From Parietichytrium sp. I65-24A (Eukaryota; Sar; Bigyra; Thraustochytrida; Thraustochytriidae): a stretch of DNA of 64,000 nucleotides. Where the stretch lies: contig BLSF01000031.1 in the NCBI GenBank assembly GCA_012862575.1, forward strand, positions 62,001 through 126,000. Direction: 5' to 3'. The notes beneath the pieces are model-generated. The model was not told the origin of the DNA and made no database searches. It saw only the letters and a program-made list of their open reading frames with translations. Below, in pieces: positions 11,298-23,002 of the stretch (positions are counted from its first letter, which is position 1; each line of letters starts with the position of its first letter). The translations under genes and the position numbers were made by a program.

Positions 11298-11655
11298 ATA
11301 TACGTTCCCACAGAAACAAAGATTTGAGGAGAGAAGCATTAGGGGATTGACCTTGACCTAATTAATTTTGCACGCCGATGCGTGTCATGATATTGAATTT
11401 ATAGAGAGACTGTAGCTGAAAGAAGAGATTTTTTTGAAGTTGACACAAGCTCAGATGCGGAACGTGTGTGCGTGTGTGTGTCCCTGCCAAGCAGGAACTC
11501 ATTTCTTCTGTTTCTTCCTTTCTTTTTTTTAAATAACCAGAAGAGGATCTACTCATGGGTGCGACAGAGATTGAGGAGAAGGCAGTGTGCAGGGGTGAAA
11601 GACAAACAAAAAGAGTGATCAGCAACGACACAAAGCGAAGACGTGTTTCACCCGT
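10954..11655. other. Intergenic between convergent genes
   Basis: Holds the 3' ends of the kinase and of argininosuccinate lyase. It contains a (GA)n tract next to a TATATATA stretch and a GTGT-rich stretch near 11464-11482. No gene seen. Confidence 0.5.
11267..11294. repeat. (GA)n microsatellite
   Basis: Uninterrupted AG dinucleotide run followed by a TATATATA stretch, in the space between two convergent 3' ends. Confidence 0.9.
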
Positions 11656-13448
11656 CTACAAATTTGACGCTTTGTAATCGGAAAGCCAACTGGAAAGCAG
11701 CTCGGCCTGCTCCAAAACAGCTCGACGGCTGGTGGATCCCTGAGCATTTCTGCTCTCAACGCTGTTCTCAAAGCTCCAGACAGACTCCACGCTTCCGTCA
11801 AACGCCTTGTGGAGGCCCTTGAGCTCCTCAAGAGTGACACGGGAGAGCGGTTTGCCCTGTTTACGTTGCGTCGTGGGGAAATGTTTCATTTGCGTTCGCG
11901 TTTGCGTTTGCGTTCGCATGATAACACACAAGTTCGAGGTCAGTAAACAGTATTTAATCCAAAGGAATCCAGTGAGTGGGCGGGCAGGCAGGCAGGCAAG
12001 CAATCATTTGCCGACAAGAACGACGACACGCAACCAACCACATGGAGCAAAGCATAAATAACAAAATAGAGAAAGAAAAAAAAGAAACGTACCTGGTCCT
12101 CGGCAATTTGCACGGCTTGGCCAGCAATGTGGTGAGTCTCGCGGAACGGCACGCCACGGCGCACGAGGTAGTCAGCGAGGTCGGTCGCAAGCATGTCCGC
12201 GGCGAGGTTCTTGCGCATGTTCTCCGGGCGAGGAGTGAGTGTGGCCATGACGCCAGTGGCGATGGGCAGGCATCCGAGCATCGTGTCCACCGAGTCGAAG
12301 AGCGCCTCCTTGTCCTCCTGCAGGTCTTTGTTGTAGGTCATGGGCAATCCCTTGAGCGTCATGAGCATCGACACCAAGTTGCCCACGGTGCGGCCCGTCT
12401 TGCCTCTGAGCAGCTCGCTGGCGTCTGGGTTCTTCTTTTGCGGCATGAGACTGGAGCCCGTCGAGTATGCATCGGACAGGCGGATGTACTTGAACTCATT
12501 GGACGAGTATATGATGACATCCTCGGACCAGCGGCTGAGATGCGTGCTGGTGAGCGCTGCCCAGAACAGGAACTCGACCACAAAGTCCCTGTCCGACGTG
12601 GCATCCAGCGAGTTGAGCGACGGTCCTCCGGAGAACCCCAAATCCTCCGCGAGCACCTTGCGGTCATTCGCTCCAAAGAACGAATGTCCAGCCAGCGCAC
12701 CGCTTCCAAGCGGCATCACATCCACGCGTTTCTTCATTTCCTGCAGCCTCTCCGCGTCCCTTCGCCATTGATTCGCATAACTCAGCAGCCAATGGCTCCA
12801 TCGAATCGGCTGAGCAGGCTGCAAATGTGTGTACCCAGGCATGAGCAAATCAACTTCCGCTTCGGCCCTCTTAATGGTCGTCGAGAGCAGCTGGATCATC
12901 TCTCCTTGCAGCACATTAATCTGCGCCTTCAACCACAACCGCAAATCCGTGGCAACTTGGTCATTTCGGGACCTTCCCGTGTGCAATTTCCCGGCCACAT
13001 CGGCGCCAATGAGCTCGGTGAGTCTCCTCTCATTGGCAGTGTGGATGTCCTCGTCTGCGGAACGCAATTCCAAAGCGCCGGTCTCCCATTCAGCCGCCAC
13101 TGCGCGCAGTCCTTCGCGCATCTTCTTGCCTTCTTCCTCGGAGATGATCCCGGCCCTTGCTAGGGCGCGAGAGTAAGCAACGCTACCCTGCAGGTCCTCG
13201 CGCCACATGCGCTGGTCGAAAGCGATGGACGCATTGAACTTTTCCATGATCGGGTCCACCGCCCCGGAGAAGCGCCCGCCCCACAGCTTCGCGGAACCCT
13301 TTTTTCCCGCATCCCCGCCGCCGCCCACGCCTGTGCCGTCGCTCCCGGACGAGGACGAAGACGACAGAGCGCGAGCGGAACCCTTTTGGAGAGCGCGCAG
13401 CGATCGCCACGGGGAGAAGGAAGGGGCCGCGCGGCGGAAGACCTGCAT
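11656..13448 (-). CDS. ASL: Argininosuccinate lyase, two exons, organelle-type presequence
   Basis: Cleaves argininosuccinate to arginine and fumarate (arginine synthesis/urea cycle). Exon 1 is 13448-12093 and exon 2 is 11856-11656. The intron (12092-11857) has a GTACGT donor, a T-rich start and a CAG acceptor, phase 0. Joined, they give 518 aa. The fumarase/ASL superfamily signature [11 protein letters not shown] lies near 331-341 and HTGRSRNDQ near 155-163. Exon 2 restores the expected C-terminus (LSLxEL-like, then SVExxxAxGSTSR). Residues 1-50 form a basic, Ser/Ala/Arg-rich extension starting [16 protein letters not shown], which looks like a mitochondrial presequence; many eukaryotic ASLs are cytosolic and lack one. 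The open frame continues upstream only through a GTG, so the ATG at 13448 is preferred. Homotetramer in known families. Confidence 0.93.
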
Positions 13449-15061
13449 TGTGCGGGTGATTGATTTGGCGGAGGATGCCTTTTGGGTTGGGTGTTGTTGG
13501 TTTTTTTGGGGTTGGGGGTTTGGGGTTTTGCGTAGTGTGGGTGAGGGAGGTGGAAATGGGGTAATGTGCGGGGACACCCTGCCAGCAGGCAGTACGTGTG
13601 GGACTGTGGGGAAAGAGAGCGCAAGTTGTTTCTTAGCTCTCTCTCTCTTGTCTCTCTTGTGTTTCTCTTGTGTCTCTGTCTGTCTATTTGTCTATTTGTC
13701 TATTTTTGTCTATTTTGTCTATTTGTCTATTTTGTCTATTGCGCGCAAGTCTGTCTGTCTCGGGCACTACTATGCTTTTGGTTAGATGGTTGGTTAGCGG
13801 AAGCGGAGGGGTAGAGGTGTGCTAGTGCTTTGCGGTAGAAGGGATCGGAGACGAGCGAAAGATCGCGCTTCGGTGGTAGTGTTGTATGTAGAGGGTAAAG
13901 TAGGATGGTGCTGTGTAGGTGAGGGAGCGATTGATTGATATTCGTGTGGAGATGTCTTGTTGGGTTTTGATTTATACCACGTTTGTTGGGGGAATACTGT
14001 GTCGACGTAGACGTATTCGTTCGGATTTCGCAGGTGGGATGGCTTGAATAAGTACTGAATAGTACTGGGTTTCAAGGGTGACCTTATTAAGACTTTGTGT
14101 ATCGAATACTATAACAGTACACCTTGATGTTTCGGAAGTACAATTTCCCACTGTTCTGTATAAAGACATGGAACTGTTTGATGCGCTGGCCTGAAATGGA
14201 GCGGACCGCGGAAACGATATTGATCTTATTTGCTAAATCGTGGCATCGAGAAACCCCAAGTGCAAGCAACAAGGATCGCATGTTTTAATACTTGCGATCC
14301 GTACCTTTTCTAGCTCGTCGTGCCTCGACTTGGACTGTCCAAGGTCTCTTTCTCCTCATTAGCCTCCCTCGACGAAATGATCATGAAGCTGTCTCTTTCG
14401 ACCGGAATATATCGAAAGGCGCTAAAGAGTTCCCCCCACAAATGCAAGTGTTGAAAGAGTTCCCCACGTTGGTGGATTCCATTTCGAGCAAGGTAAGCTG
14501 CTTCCTGAGAGGCCCTCAGGAGGTGCCGCCGCCGCCTTCCATTGATAAATTATGAACCAGACTTCAGACTTCAGACTCCAGACTTCAGACTTCAGACTTG
14601 AGGTCAAATGAGAATGCCGATTGAATGAATGAATGAAGAAGGCCTGCTAGAATCGTCACAATTCTTTCCGGACTGATGAATCTCTGAAATCTCAATGGGA
14701 ACCTCGTTGGCCCCGTCGCTTTTGCAGTTCCCGCACTTGAGGAAGATCATCTCCAAACCCAAATATATGGCAGAGGACTGTCGAGCTCCTTCGCTGTTTC
14801 CTCAATCAACAAACTATCATCATGAATTCTGTTACTCGATACTCTTGCGACTACCATTACCCTCATTAGGAGAGTTCTCCTCTATTCTATAGCTAAAAGC
14901 TGGCTTGAGGGAGCTTACCAAACGTCTACTACCCAGGGTAAGGAGAAACTAATTTCTATCAGGATTTTTCCATGTTTTTCAAAGAAGGCCCGCTATTCAT
15001 ACCTGCATCTATACCCGCGTTCTTTCAACTAGGCTCGGCTGTAACATCCCAATAGAACTCC
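13449..15061. other. Intergenic, low-complexity patches
   Basis: Upstream of argininosuccinate lyase. It holds a TGTCTATT/TGTCTG-rich tract at about 13670-13760, a CAGACTT repeat at 14561-14600 and a GAATGAAT tract near 14620. Small open frames (for example 14292-14555) have no family likeness. Confidence 0.45.
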
Positions 15062-15502
15062 GAACGGTCACTTCACGCACTACTATCGTCTGCGGTAATA
15101 CATAAAGTACGGCGATACATACGCGCACACTCGCAATACATGTGGCGTTTGATTTTTGAACTGATTGATTGACAGTGTACTCACAGCGAGTACTCGCTGG
15201 CCAACCCTAGCGAAAGAGAGTGAAGTACTGAGTAGCAGTCTCTTCCCACAGAGACCTCAACTAACCTGTCCGGTGGAAGGTCTGAGGTGTGTCGAAGTTT
15301 TAACCATAGCCGCTGCGTTGAAGGAGGAGCTCGTTGAGAGGATCGTCCAAGCCAGATTGAATAGTTTCATTTGTTCCGGGAGTCTTGGAGGACGCACACA
15401 GACAGGTTAGCAAATGCGAACAGGGAACGGAAAGAACGGAAAGAGTGAAACGGGATAGACGGCGGAGTGTGGTCAGACTTGGGAACGAGGATTCAAGACA
15501 AG
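15062..15502 (+). promoter_or_regulatory. Duplicated 5' region of LRR-KAP copy 1
   Basis: About 440 bases directly upstream of the copy 1 start codon recur, with small differences, upstream of copy 2 (23779-24217). The shared block includes a 16-bp perfect palindrome, CAGCGAGTACTCGCTG, at 15184-15199. Conservation up to the ATG in both copies suggests a promoter and 5' UTR duplicated with the gene. A fairly open stretch near 15305-15410 appears in both, but a 2-base length difference just upstream shifts its frame, so I do not call it coding. Confidence 0.55.
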
Positions 15503-18500
15503 ATGGAGACTGGAGAAGGGAATTCCGAACTTGCGAAAGCTTTGCGTGACCTTAGAAGTGATGATGTTATCGAACTTTAGTAAGTCTCATCCTTAGTCCT
15601 TCATATCCGGCCGAGCCAGTCACTGACAACATGATTGCATTCTCTTAACAGTCTTCGTCATGATATCATCAATGCAGAAGCAGCATCGTCGCTGGCAGAA
15701 GCGCTCAAGGTGAACACATCGCTGACCGATCTCACGTAAGTCCCAAAGCGACAATTAGATGCGAACTGAATTAGTCTATCTTTCCTGGATGACTGCGGAT
15801 CAATTGAAAAGAGACTAATTGCACGCTCTTCTCAGACTTTACAACAACCAACTCAAGGCAGAAGGAGCAATGTCGCTGGCAGAAGTGCTCAGGGTAAACA
15901 CATCTTTGACCACTCTCGAGTAAGTAACAGAGCGATTACTATGCAAGAAACCGAACAAGTCTATTCTTCGTCGGCAATTGCGGATTCATCCGGCAAATCA
16001 CTGACTGCTTCCTCCTCACAGTCTTGACAACAACCAAATCAAGGCAGAAGGAGCATCGTCGCTGGCAGAAGCGCTCAAAGTGAACACATCTTTGACCACT
16101 CTCCGGTAAGTCGCGGCGCGATCGACTGCAAGCCGAACAGTTAGTTCTTGATGATTGGGGGTTGATAAGCTAGTGACTAACTGCATCCTCCTCGCAGTCT
16201 TCGTCTCAGTGTCATCAAGGCAGAAGGAGCATCGTCGCTGGCAGAAGCGCTCAAGGTGAACACATCTTTGACCACTCTCGGGTAAGTCCAAAGCGATGAT
16301 TAAATGCAAACCGCACAAGTCTATTTTTGCCCGGCAACTGCGGATTCATCGCCAAGTCACTGACAGCATCCTCCTCCCAGTCTCTTTGGCAATGAAATCA
16401 GTGCCGTTGGAGCATCATTGCTGGCAGAAGCGCTCAAGGTGAACACATCTTTGACCACTCTCGAGTAAGTTACAGAGCGACGATGGCGCAAACTAACTAA
16501 GTCCATCTTTCCTGGACGACTGCGGATCAATTGAAAAGAGACTAACTAAATCCTCCTCACAGTCTTGGAAACAATGGAATCAAGGCAGAAGGAGCATCGT
16601 CGCTGGCAGAAGTGCTCAGGGTAAACACCTCACTGACCACTCTCCGGTAAGTCACAGAGCAAGGATTTACTGAATTCTGCAAACCGAACAAGTCTATTCT
16701 TCGTCGCCAATTGCGGATTCATCGGCAAATCACTGACTGCTTCCTCCTCACAGTCTTGACAACAACCAAATCAAGGCAGAAGGAGCATCGTCGCTGGCAG
16801 AAGCGCTCAAGGTGAACACCTCGCTGACCACTCTTACGTAAGTCACAGAGCGAGGATTGACTGCAAACCGAACACGTCCACTTTTCCTTGGTAATTGCGA
16901 ATTCATCAGTAAATCATTGACAGCATCCTCTTCACAGTTTAAGTGGCAATGACATCTTTGCAGAAGTAGCATCATCGCTGGCAGAAGCGCTCAAGGTGAA
17001 CAGAACGCTGACCGATCTCGAGTAAGTCACGGCGCGATGATTAAATGCAGACCGAACAATTCTATTTTCCCTTGAAAATTGTGAATCCATGTGCACGTCA
17101 CTGACTATATTCTACTCACAGTCTTACTAACAATAGAATTGCAGCAGAAGGAGCGCCGTCACTGGCAGAAGTGCTCAGGGTAAACACCTCACTGACCAGT
17201 CTCGGGTAAGTCACGGAGCGATTACTATGCAAGAAATCAAACAAGTCTATCCTTCGTCGGCAAGTACGGATTCATCCGGCAAATCACTAACTGCATCCTC
17301 CTCACAGTCTTGGCAACAATCAATTCCGTGCAGAAGGAGCATCGTCGCTGGCAGAAGCGCTCAAAGTGAACACATCGTTGACCCTTCTTGAGTAAGTCAC
17401 AGAACGAGGATTGGCTGCAAAACGAACAAGTCCACTTTTCCTTGGTAATTGCGAATTCATCGGTAAATTATTGACAGCATCCTTTTCACAGTTTAAGTGG
17501 CAATGACATCTTTGCAGAAGGAGCATCATCGCTGGCAGAAGCGCTCAAGGTGAACACATCGCTGACCGATCTCACGTAAGTCCCAAAGCGACAATTAGAT
17601 ACGAACTGAATTAGTCTATCTTTCCTGGATGACTGCGGATCAATTGAAAAGAGACTAATTGCACGCTCTTCTCAGACTTTACAACAACCAACTCAAGGCA
17701 GAAGGAGCAATGTCGCTGGCAGAAGTGCTCAGGGTAAACACCTCACTGACCACTCTCAAGTAAGTCACAGAGCCATGACTATGCAAGAAGCCGAACAAGT
17801 CTATTCTTCGTCGGCAATTGCGGATTCATCCGGCAAATCACTAACTGCATCCTCCTCGCAGTCTTGGCTACAATGAATTCCGTGCAGAAGGAGCATCGTC
17901 GCTGGCAGAAACGCTCAAAGTGAACACATCGTTGACCCGTCTTGAGTAAGTCACAGAGCGAGGATTCACTGCAAACCGCAGAAGTCCACTTTTCCTTGGT
18001 AATTGCGAATTCATCGGTAAATTGTTGACAGCATCCTCTTCACAGTGTTACTGGCAATGACATCTTTGCTGAAGGAGCATCGTCGCTGGCAGAAGCGCTT
18101 AAGGTGAACACATTGCTGACCACTCTCACGTAAGTCCCAAAGCGATAATTAGATGCGAACTGAATAGGTTTAATTTTCCTTGGTGATTGTGAATTCATCG
18201 GTAAGTCACTGACTGCTTCCTCCTCACAGCCTTGACCATAATGGAATCAGTGCAGAAGGAGCATCATCGCTGGCAGAAGCGCTCAAGGTGAACACATCGC
18301 TGACCACTCTCGAGTAAGTCTCAAAGCGATAATTAGATGCGAGCTGAATGGGTTTACTCTTCCTTGATGATTGTGAACTCATCGGCAAGTCACTGACTGC
18401 TTCCTCCTCATAGTCTTGACAACAATGGAATCAGTGCAGAAGGAGCATCATCGCTGGCAGAAGCGCTCAAGGTGAACACGTCGTTGACATCTCTCGAGTA

Positions 18501-21500
18501 AGTCACAAAGCGATGATTGACTGCAAACCGAACAAGTCCACTTTTCCTTGGTAATTGCAAATTCATCCGTAAATTATTGACTGCTTCCTCCTCACAGTCT
18601 TAATAACAATCAAATCAAAGCAGAAGGAACATCATCGCTGGCAGAAGCGCTCAAGGTGAACACCTCGCTGACCCTTCTCTTGTAAGTCTTAAAGCGATGA
18701 TTAGATGCGAGCTGAATAGGTTTACTTTTCTTGGTGACTGCAGGTCAATCGAAAGAGAACTAACTGCACGCTCTTCACAGTCTTCGAGTAGACGAAACCT
18801 GTGTAGAAGGGGTAACGTCTCTGGCAGAAGCGCTCAAGGTGAACACATCGCTGACCACTCTCGGGTAAGTCAAAGAGCAGCGAGTGACAGCAGTTTGGAC
18901 AGGCTTCTGCGTTCTTCTCAGTTGCGCACCCAATTGAGCAGGTCACTGACACACAAGCTGATATTCTTCCAGACTTGGACTTGATTGGACAGAAGAGACA
19001 AATGCACTTAAGGAAGAATTACACAATCGACTAGCAGAAAACCGCGCTTTGCACAACCAACCTCAAGTGGTTCGCGTTGGCGCCACATGCGCCGTGGACG
19101 ACTCTCGGTTCGGTGAAGATCGGCTCGGGTACCTGCCTTATGCACACGCACTGATTCAAGCCGTTTTGAACGCTGAGAGTCCGAACCGGTCTCTCGCAGT
19201 GGGATTCTACGCGCACTGGGGAGCTGGAAAGAGTTTCATCATGGAGAAGATCAAAGAAGGACTCGAAGCGTCGGCGCTGCGAAGAGTGATCACTGAATGG
19301 TTATTGGCAAATAATAGTCAGAGCAGACAGCAGCATTGGTCTGGTCTAGTCGAGGAGGACGTTTACAAAGAGATCATGCGCAAGAATAGAACCCGGCGTC
19401 GAAAGCTGATGCAAGCGATGCTGCATGATATGATGGAGCATCAGACGAGTCACGAAATCGAAAAGCTGAGAAGCCTGAAGGATATAGCCAATAGGAGCAC
19501 GAATGAATATCAACGTCAACGTCAACGTCAGCAAGGCGATTCTGGCGCCTTACCACCGCTCTCTGACACGAATGCTGCTGCAGAGAATGGTTTTCAGAAA
19601 GACGACCGCAGCAAACTAGAAGACCATGGAAGCCCTGATGATGACAATGCCAACGGCGCTCCCTCAAACCCTGGCTCGATCGCATACAAGAGACCAGACG
19701 GGCAACCCAGGAAATGGCTTCGTCGGTGGTGCTGCCCACGTCGACTAACTCGAAATGTCCTCCGATGCAGCAGAAACAGACTTTCGAGAGGTATTGCCGT
19801 TGAGCCTGTCAATGATGTCAATGATGTAAAACGAGCATCACTCAACACAGCCGAGCAAGCAAGAGCGAAAAATGCTGGCGAAGGCCAAGCTGATGGAAAC
19901 GAGGACACAAACCAACAGATTTGCGGGCATGCATTGCTCTGGGTATGGTTTCGTATGTGGTCTGCGTGCGCTGGTTTGCTGGAATATGCGCTCGGCACCA
20001 AGGCGCAGAAGAGTAGTGCTCCGAAATGTGCGAGTGCAAGAGTTGCTGCGATCGCGTACGTGACGGCGCTTGGCAGCGTAGAGCTTGTATATTGCATAGT
20101 CTCTTTCGTCGCAAGACGGCTGAGGTGCTCTAAGTCCCGAAAGAGCTCCGTCATGGAACATGGGTCCAAAATAAGATTCGTTCAAGCCGAACTATATGTG
20201 CAAGACGTCATATTTGCGAGGACAGTGATGTGGACAGCACTTCAAGCGACCTACGCGTACGTCACTCGATCAGCAGACAGCCGTGTAACACCTGAAGGCG
20301 AGTCAGAGAGCGACTATTCGTCATCTGTATCGGCCGACGAAATGACACATGGACAACAGCGCAAAGTGCTGGCCACGTATCCCATCACGGTGGACTTCAA
20401 TGCTTGGGTATACAACGGGTCGGATGTGCTGTGGGCCGGTCTGGTTAAGGAGCTGTTTGACCGAGTGGAGGGAACATTTGGTCCAGATAAGGTTCGACGA
20501 CACCGTATGTGGGTCCAACGAGCGCTCTCCATGAATGGGGGACGGTGGCCGGTACAAGTAAATGATTGTTCTCCGGACGATCGTGCAGAGAACATTGAAC
20601 GATTTGTGCAGCGATGCAAGCGGCAGATCGAGCTCAGGCATCTGAGAAATGAGATGCTGGTGGCGTGGGTAGTGCACCTTTCGATGGTGTATGTAATCTT
20701 GACGGCGTTGATTACACCACGTGCCGCAGCGTCAACCATTGATGACACAGCCTCTTCGGAGAGTGACGCATCTTTGGCTTCACAGCTCTCGGTTGTTCCC
20801 GCATTTGCATTTCTACTGACAGCACTGGAGGCTGGTCGCCGAGCTGTGGACTATGTCGTGAGCGTACGCTCGTTTCTGAGCGAGTCCCGCGGATCGCAAC
20901 TTTTCGCAAAGGCACAGGATCTGAGCAGCGAGAGCAAAGTCGGGGAGCGACTGGGCTTCATGAACGAGGTCAAGACGGAGCTGATGTACCTTTTCGACTT
21001 TTTGCAATTGATGCCGCTCATGTCGGCCCAGGATGCCGAAACGGAGGTCCGCGTGATGGCGCGACTGAACGTGTACATCGACGACATAGATCGGTGTGAG
21101 CCACAATCAGTGATGGCCGTGTTGCAGGCGACAATCTTGCTTCTCGTGGATGCTCCGATCACATGTTATTTAGCGATTGACACGCGGATGGTGACAGCAG
21201 CTGTGGAGGACGCATTCGGGAAGCCGTTCGAAAAGTCCGGGTTGACCGGCTTCGCGTTTCTGGAGAAGATTGTGCAGATTCCGTTCTCATTGCCTCCTCC
21301 ATTCCAATCGATTCAGCGACACTACTTGCATGGCATGGTATCCAAGTCCGACGACCTCGCAACGGCACTGAGGCGTCTCCAAGAGCTGCTTTCTGAGGCG
21401 AAGATGAAACCCAAGTCTCGAGCTCCCGCGGGTGAGTGGAGGAATCTGCCTTTGAACGAACTGGCGACACTTGTGAGAGAGTCCGTCTCGCAATTAGATC

Positions 21501-23002
21501 CCGAGTGGGCTGGGATGCTGGACAAGTTTGAGGCGCAGCAGATCTTGAATAGGCTGAGCACTGCGTCCGCATCAGCGGAACAAGACTTGGAGCGTGGACA
21601 AAGGTCAATTGTGAAGGTGTTAAATGCGTGGATGCCAACCCAGCTCCTTGCGGAACGGCAAGTGGATGCGAAGCGAGCCGGAGAGGTTCATCGAGAGAAG
21701 CTGGATACGAAGCACAAAGCACCAATCAAAGTTCGCGAAGAGCAAGAAATGAAGGAACAGACCGCAAGTGTGGAACCAAAGAACGGAATAAGCAAGATCA
21801 ACACCGACCAGAAATCTGACGGTCGTGATCGTGGTCGCGGCGACAAAGAAGAAGAAGAAGAGACGATTGAGGGGCCAATCCGTCATCGAAGAGAGGACAA
21901 AGACGAGGCGAAAGCATTGAGCGACGGCAATCTTGGCGCTGAAATATCCGAAGTTTTGGACAAGGCTTTGTTCAACAGTAGCGAGGCAATATACATGGAC
22001 CGGATGTCACCATTCATGCGGAGCAATCCACGGTATCTGAAGCGAGTGGTCAACTGCTACACGCTGCAGCGCAGTGTGATTCACGAGTTGCTTGAGCTGA
22101 AGGCCAACTCTCGACGCGAGGAAGATGTTTTGCGGCGAAAATGCTTTGTGTTGATGCTCGCAGTAGAGCAGTGGCCGATGCGAATGGCCTTCTTACTGGA
22201 ACTCCTGGACACACGCGACGAGCTCCGGCACGAAGTGCACCGTGGTGGTGAAAGTGGAGGATACACCAAGACTCTTGAGGCTTTCTGCAACATCGAGCCA
22301 AACGAGATGGAGAAGATGACTGTGTACGAGATTCTCAAGTACTATGTGAACCCCCTGTGGTCGCAGCTGGACAAAGCGAGTCGCGCCAGCGTGCAAAAGA
22401 TGGACGAATCTCCTCTGCGGTTGCAAGTTATGATGCTGCTTGGCGAGCAGATTCAGGTGTGGGAATTGCGTAAGCCTGGAGTATCAGGGTCTCTGAGAAT
22501 TGAGAGGAGGGAGGATCTCCTTCTGCGGAGATTTCTATTCAATGAGCGGCCAGGTTTGGATAAAGTGGCGCAGCGACTGCTGCAAGAGCTGTGCAGCCAA
22601 ATGAGTTTGGTCTGCAGGGGAGAGGAGGTCAAGGCGGGTTTAGTACAGGCAAGCGTTGAAACGGGGAAATGCATGCCGGCACAGACAACTTCAGTTCATG
22701 CCGAGGCACAGACAGCTCTTTTGCGCGAGCTGCTTCAGGCACAAGAGCATGAGCGCTTGCAAGAACGAGAAGAACGCCGGCGTGAACTGGATGCACAAGA
22801 GCGCAAATTCGAGGAGCTTCGAAAACAGGAACAGGAAAGGTTCGAGGCTCTTCGAAAGCAAGAGCAGGACAGGCACCTCGAGGAGTTGCGGAGGCAGGAA
22901 GCAGCTCAGAACATACTGCAAAGCCAGTTCTTGGCCGTTCTCGAGCAGCAGCAGAAACAATTCGCCGAGATTCTGGCGTCTCAAGCTGCAAAAAGGAATT
23001 AA
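15503..23002 (+). CDS. LRR-KAP NTPase copy 1: 18 LRR exons + KAP P-loop NTPase
   Basis: Twenty exons join in frame to 1,872 aa. Exon 1 is 15503-15579; eighteen 84-nt LRR exons follow; the last exon is 18973-23002. All introns are GTAAG...AG, phase 2. Residues 27-530 are 28-residue ribonuclease-inhibitor-type LRRs (consensus near LxxNxIxAEGASSLAEALKVNTSLTTL). The KAP domain has Walker A AHWGAGKS (610-617), the family motif DFNAWVYNGSDVLWAGL (from 1004) and Walker B VYIDDIDRCEP (1230-1240). Hydrophobic segments at about 850-870, 887-912, 1090-1110 and 1136-1158 lie between Walker A and B, as known for KAP NTPases such as Kidins220 and PifA. A charged Glu/Arg/Gln coiled coil fills about 1770-1872. 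It is likely a membrane-anchored ATPase with LRRs for recognition. The function is unknown; signalling or immune roles are inference. Confidence 0.88.
15652..18864 (+). repeat. Array of 18 identical-length LRR exons with homologous introns
   Basis: Exons: 15652-15735, 15836-15919, 16022-16105, 16198-16281, 16381-16464, 16563-16646, 16754-16837, 16938-17021, 17122-17205, 17308-17391, 17492-17575, 17676-17759, 17862-17945, 18046-18129, 18230-18313, 18414-18497, 18598-18681, 18781-18864. Each is exactly 84 nt, split 1+27 codons+2, so any one can be added or skipped without frame change. The roughly 92-116-nt introns are similar to each other and carry a CTGAC/CTAAC branch-like motif about 20-30 nt before the acceptor. 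Units 7, 10 and 13 and units 8, 11 and 14 recur at exactly 554-bp spacing, revealing a three-unit higher-order repeat. Confidence 0.9.

Noticed and set aside
11976-13163. Plus-strand open frame of 395 codons
   Set aside because: Antisense to argininosuccinate lyase, whose motifs and splice junction are clear; codon shadow.
15165-15410. Possible extra 5' exon of LRR-KAP copy 1
   Set aside because: The frame is not kept in copy 2 because of a 2-base length difference; more likely promoter or 5' UTR.
15652-18864. Regularly spaced repeats resembling a CRISPR array
   Set aside because: The 84-nt units have splice sites on both sides, keep one reading frame and encode LRRs; the spacers are homologous introns, not unique sequences.
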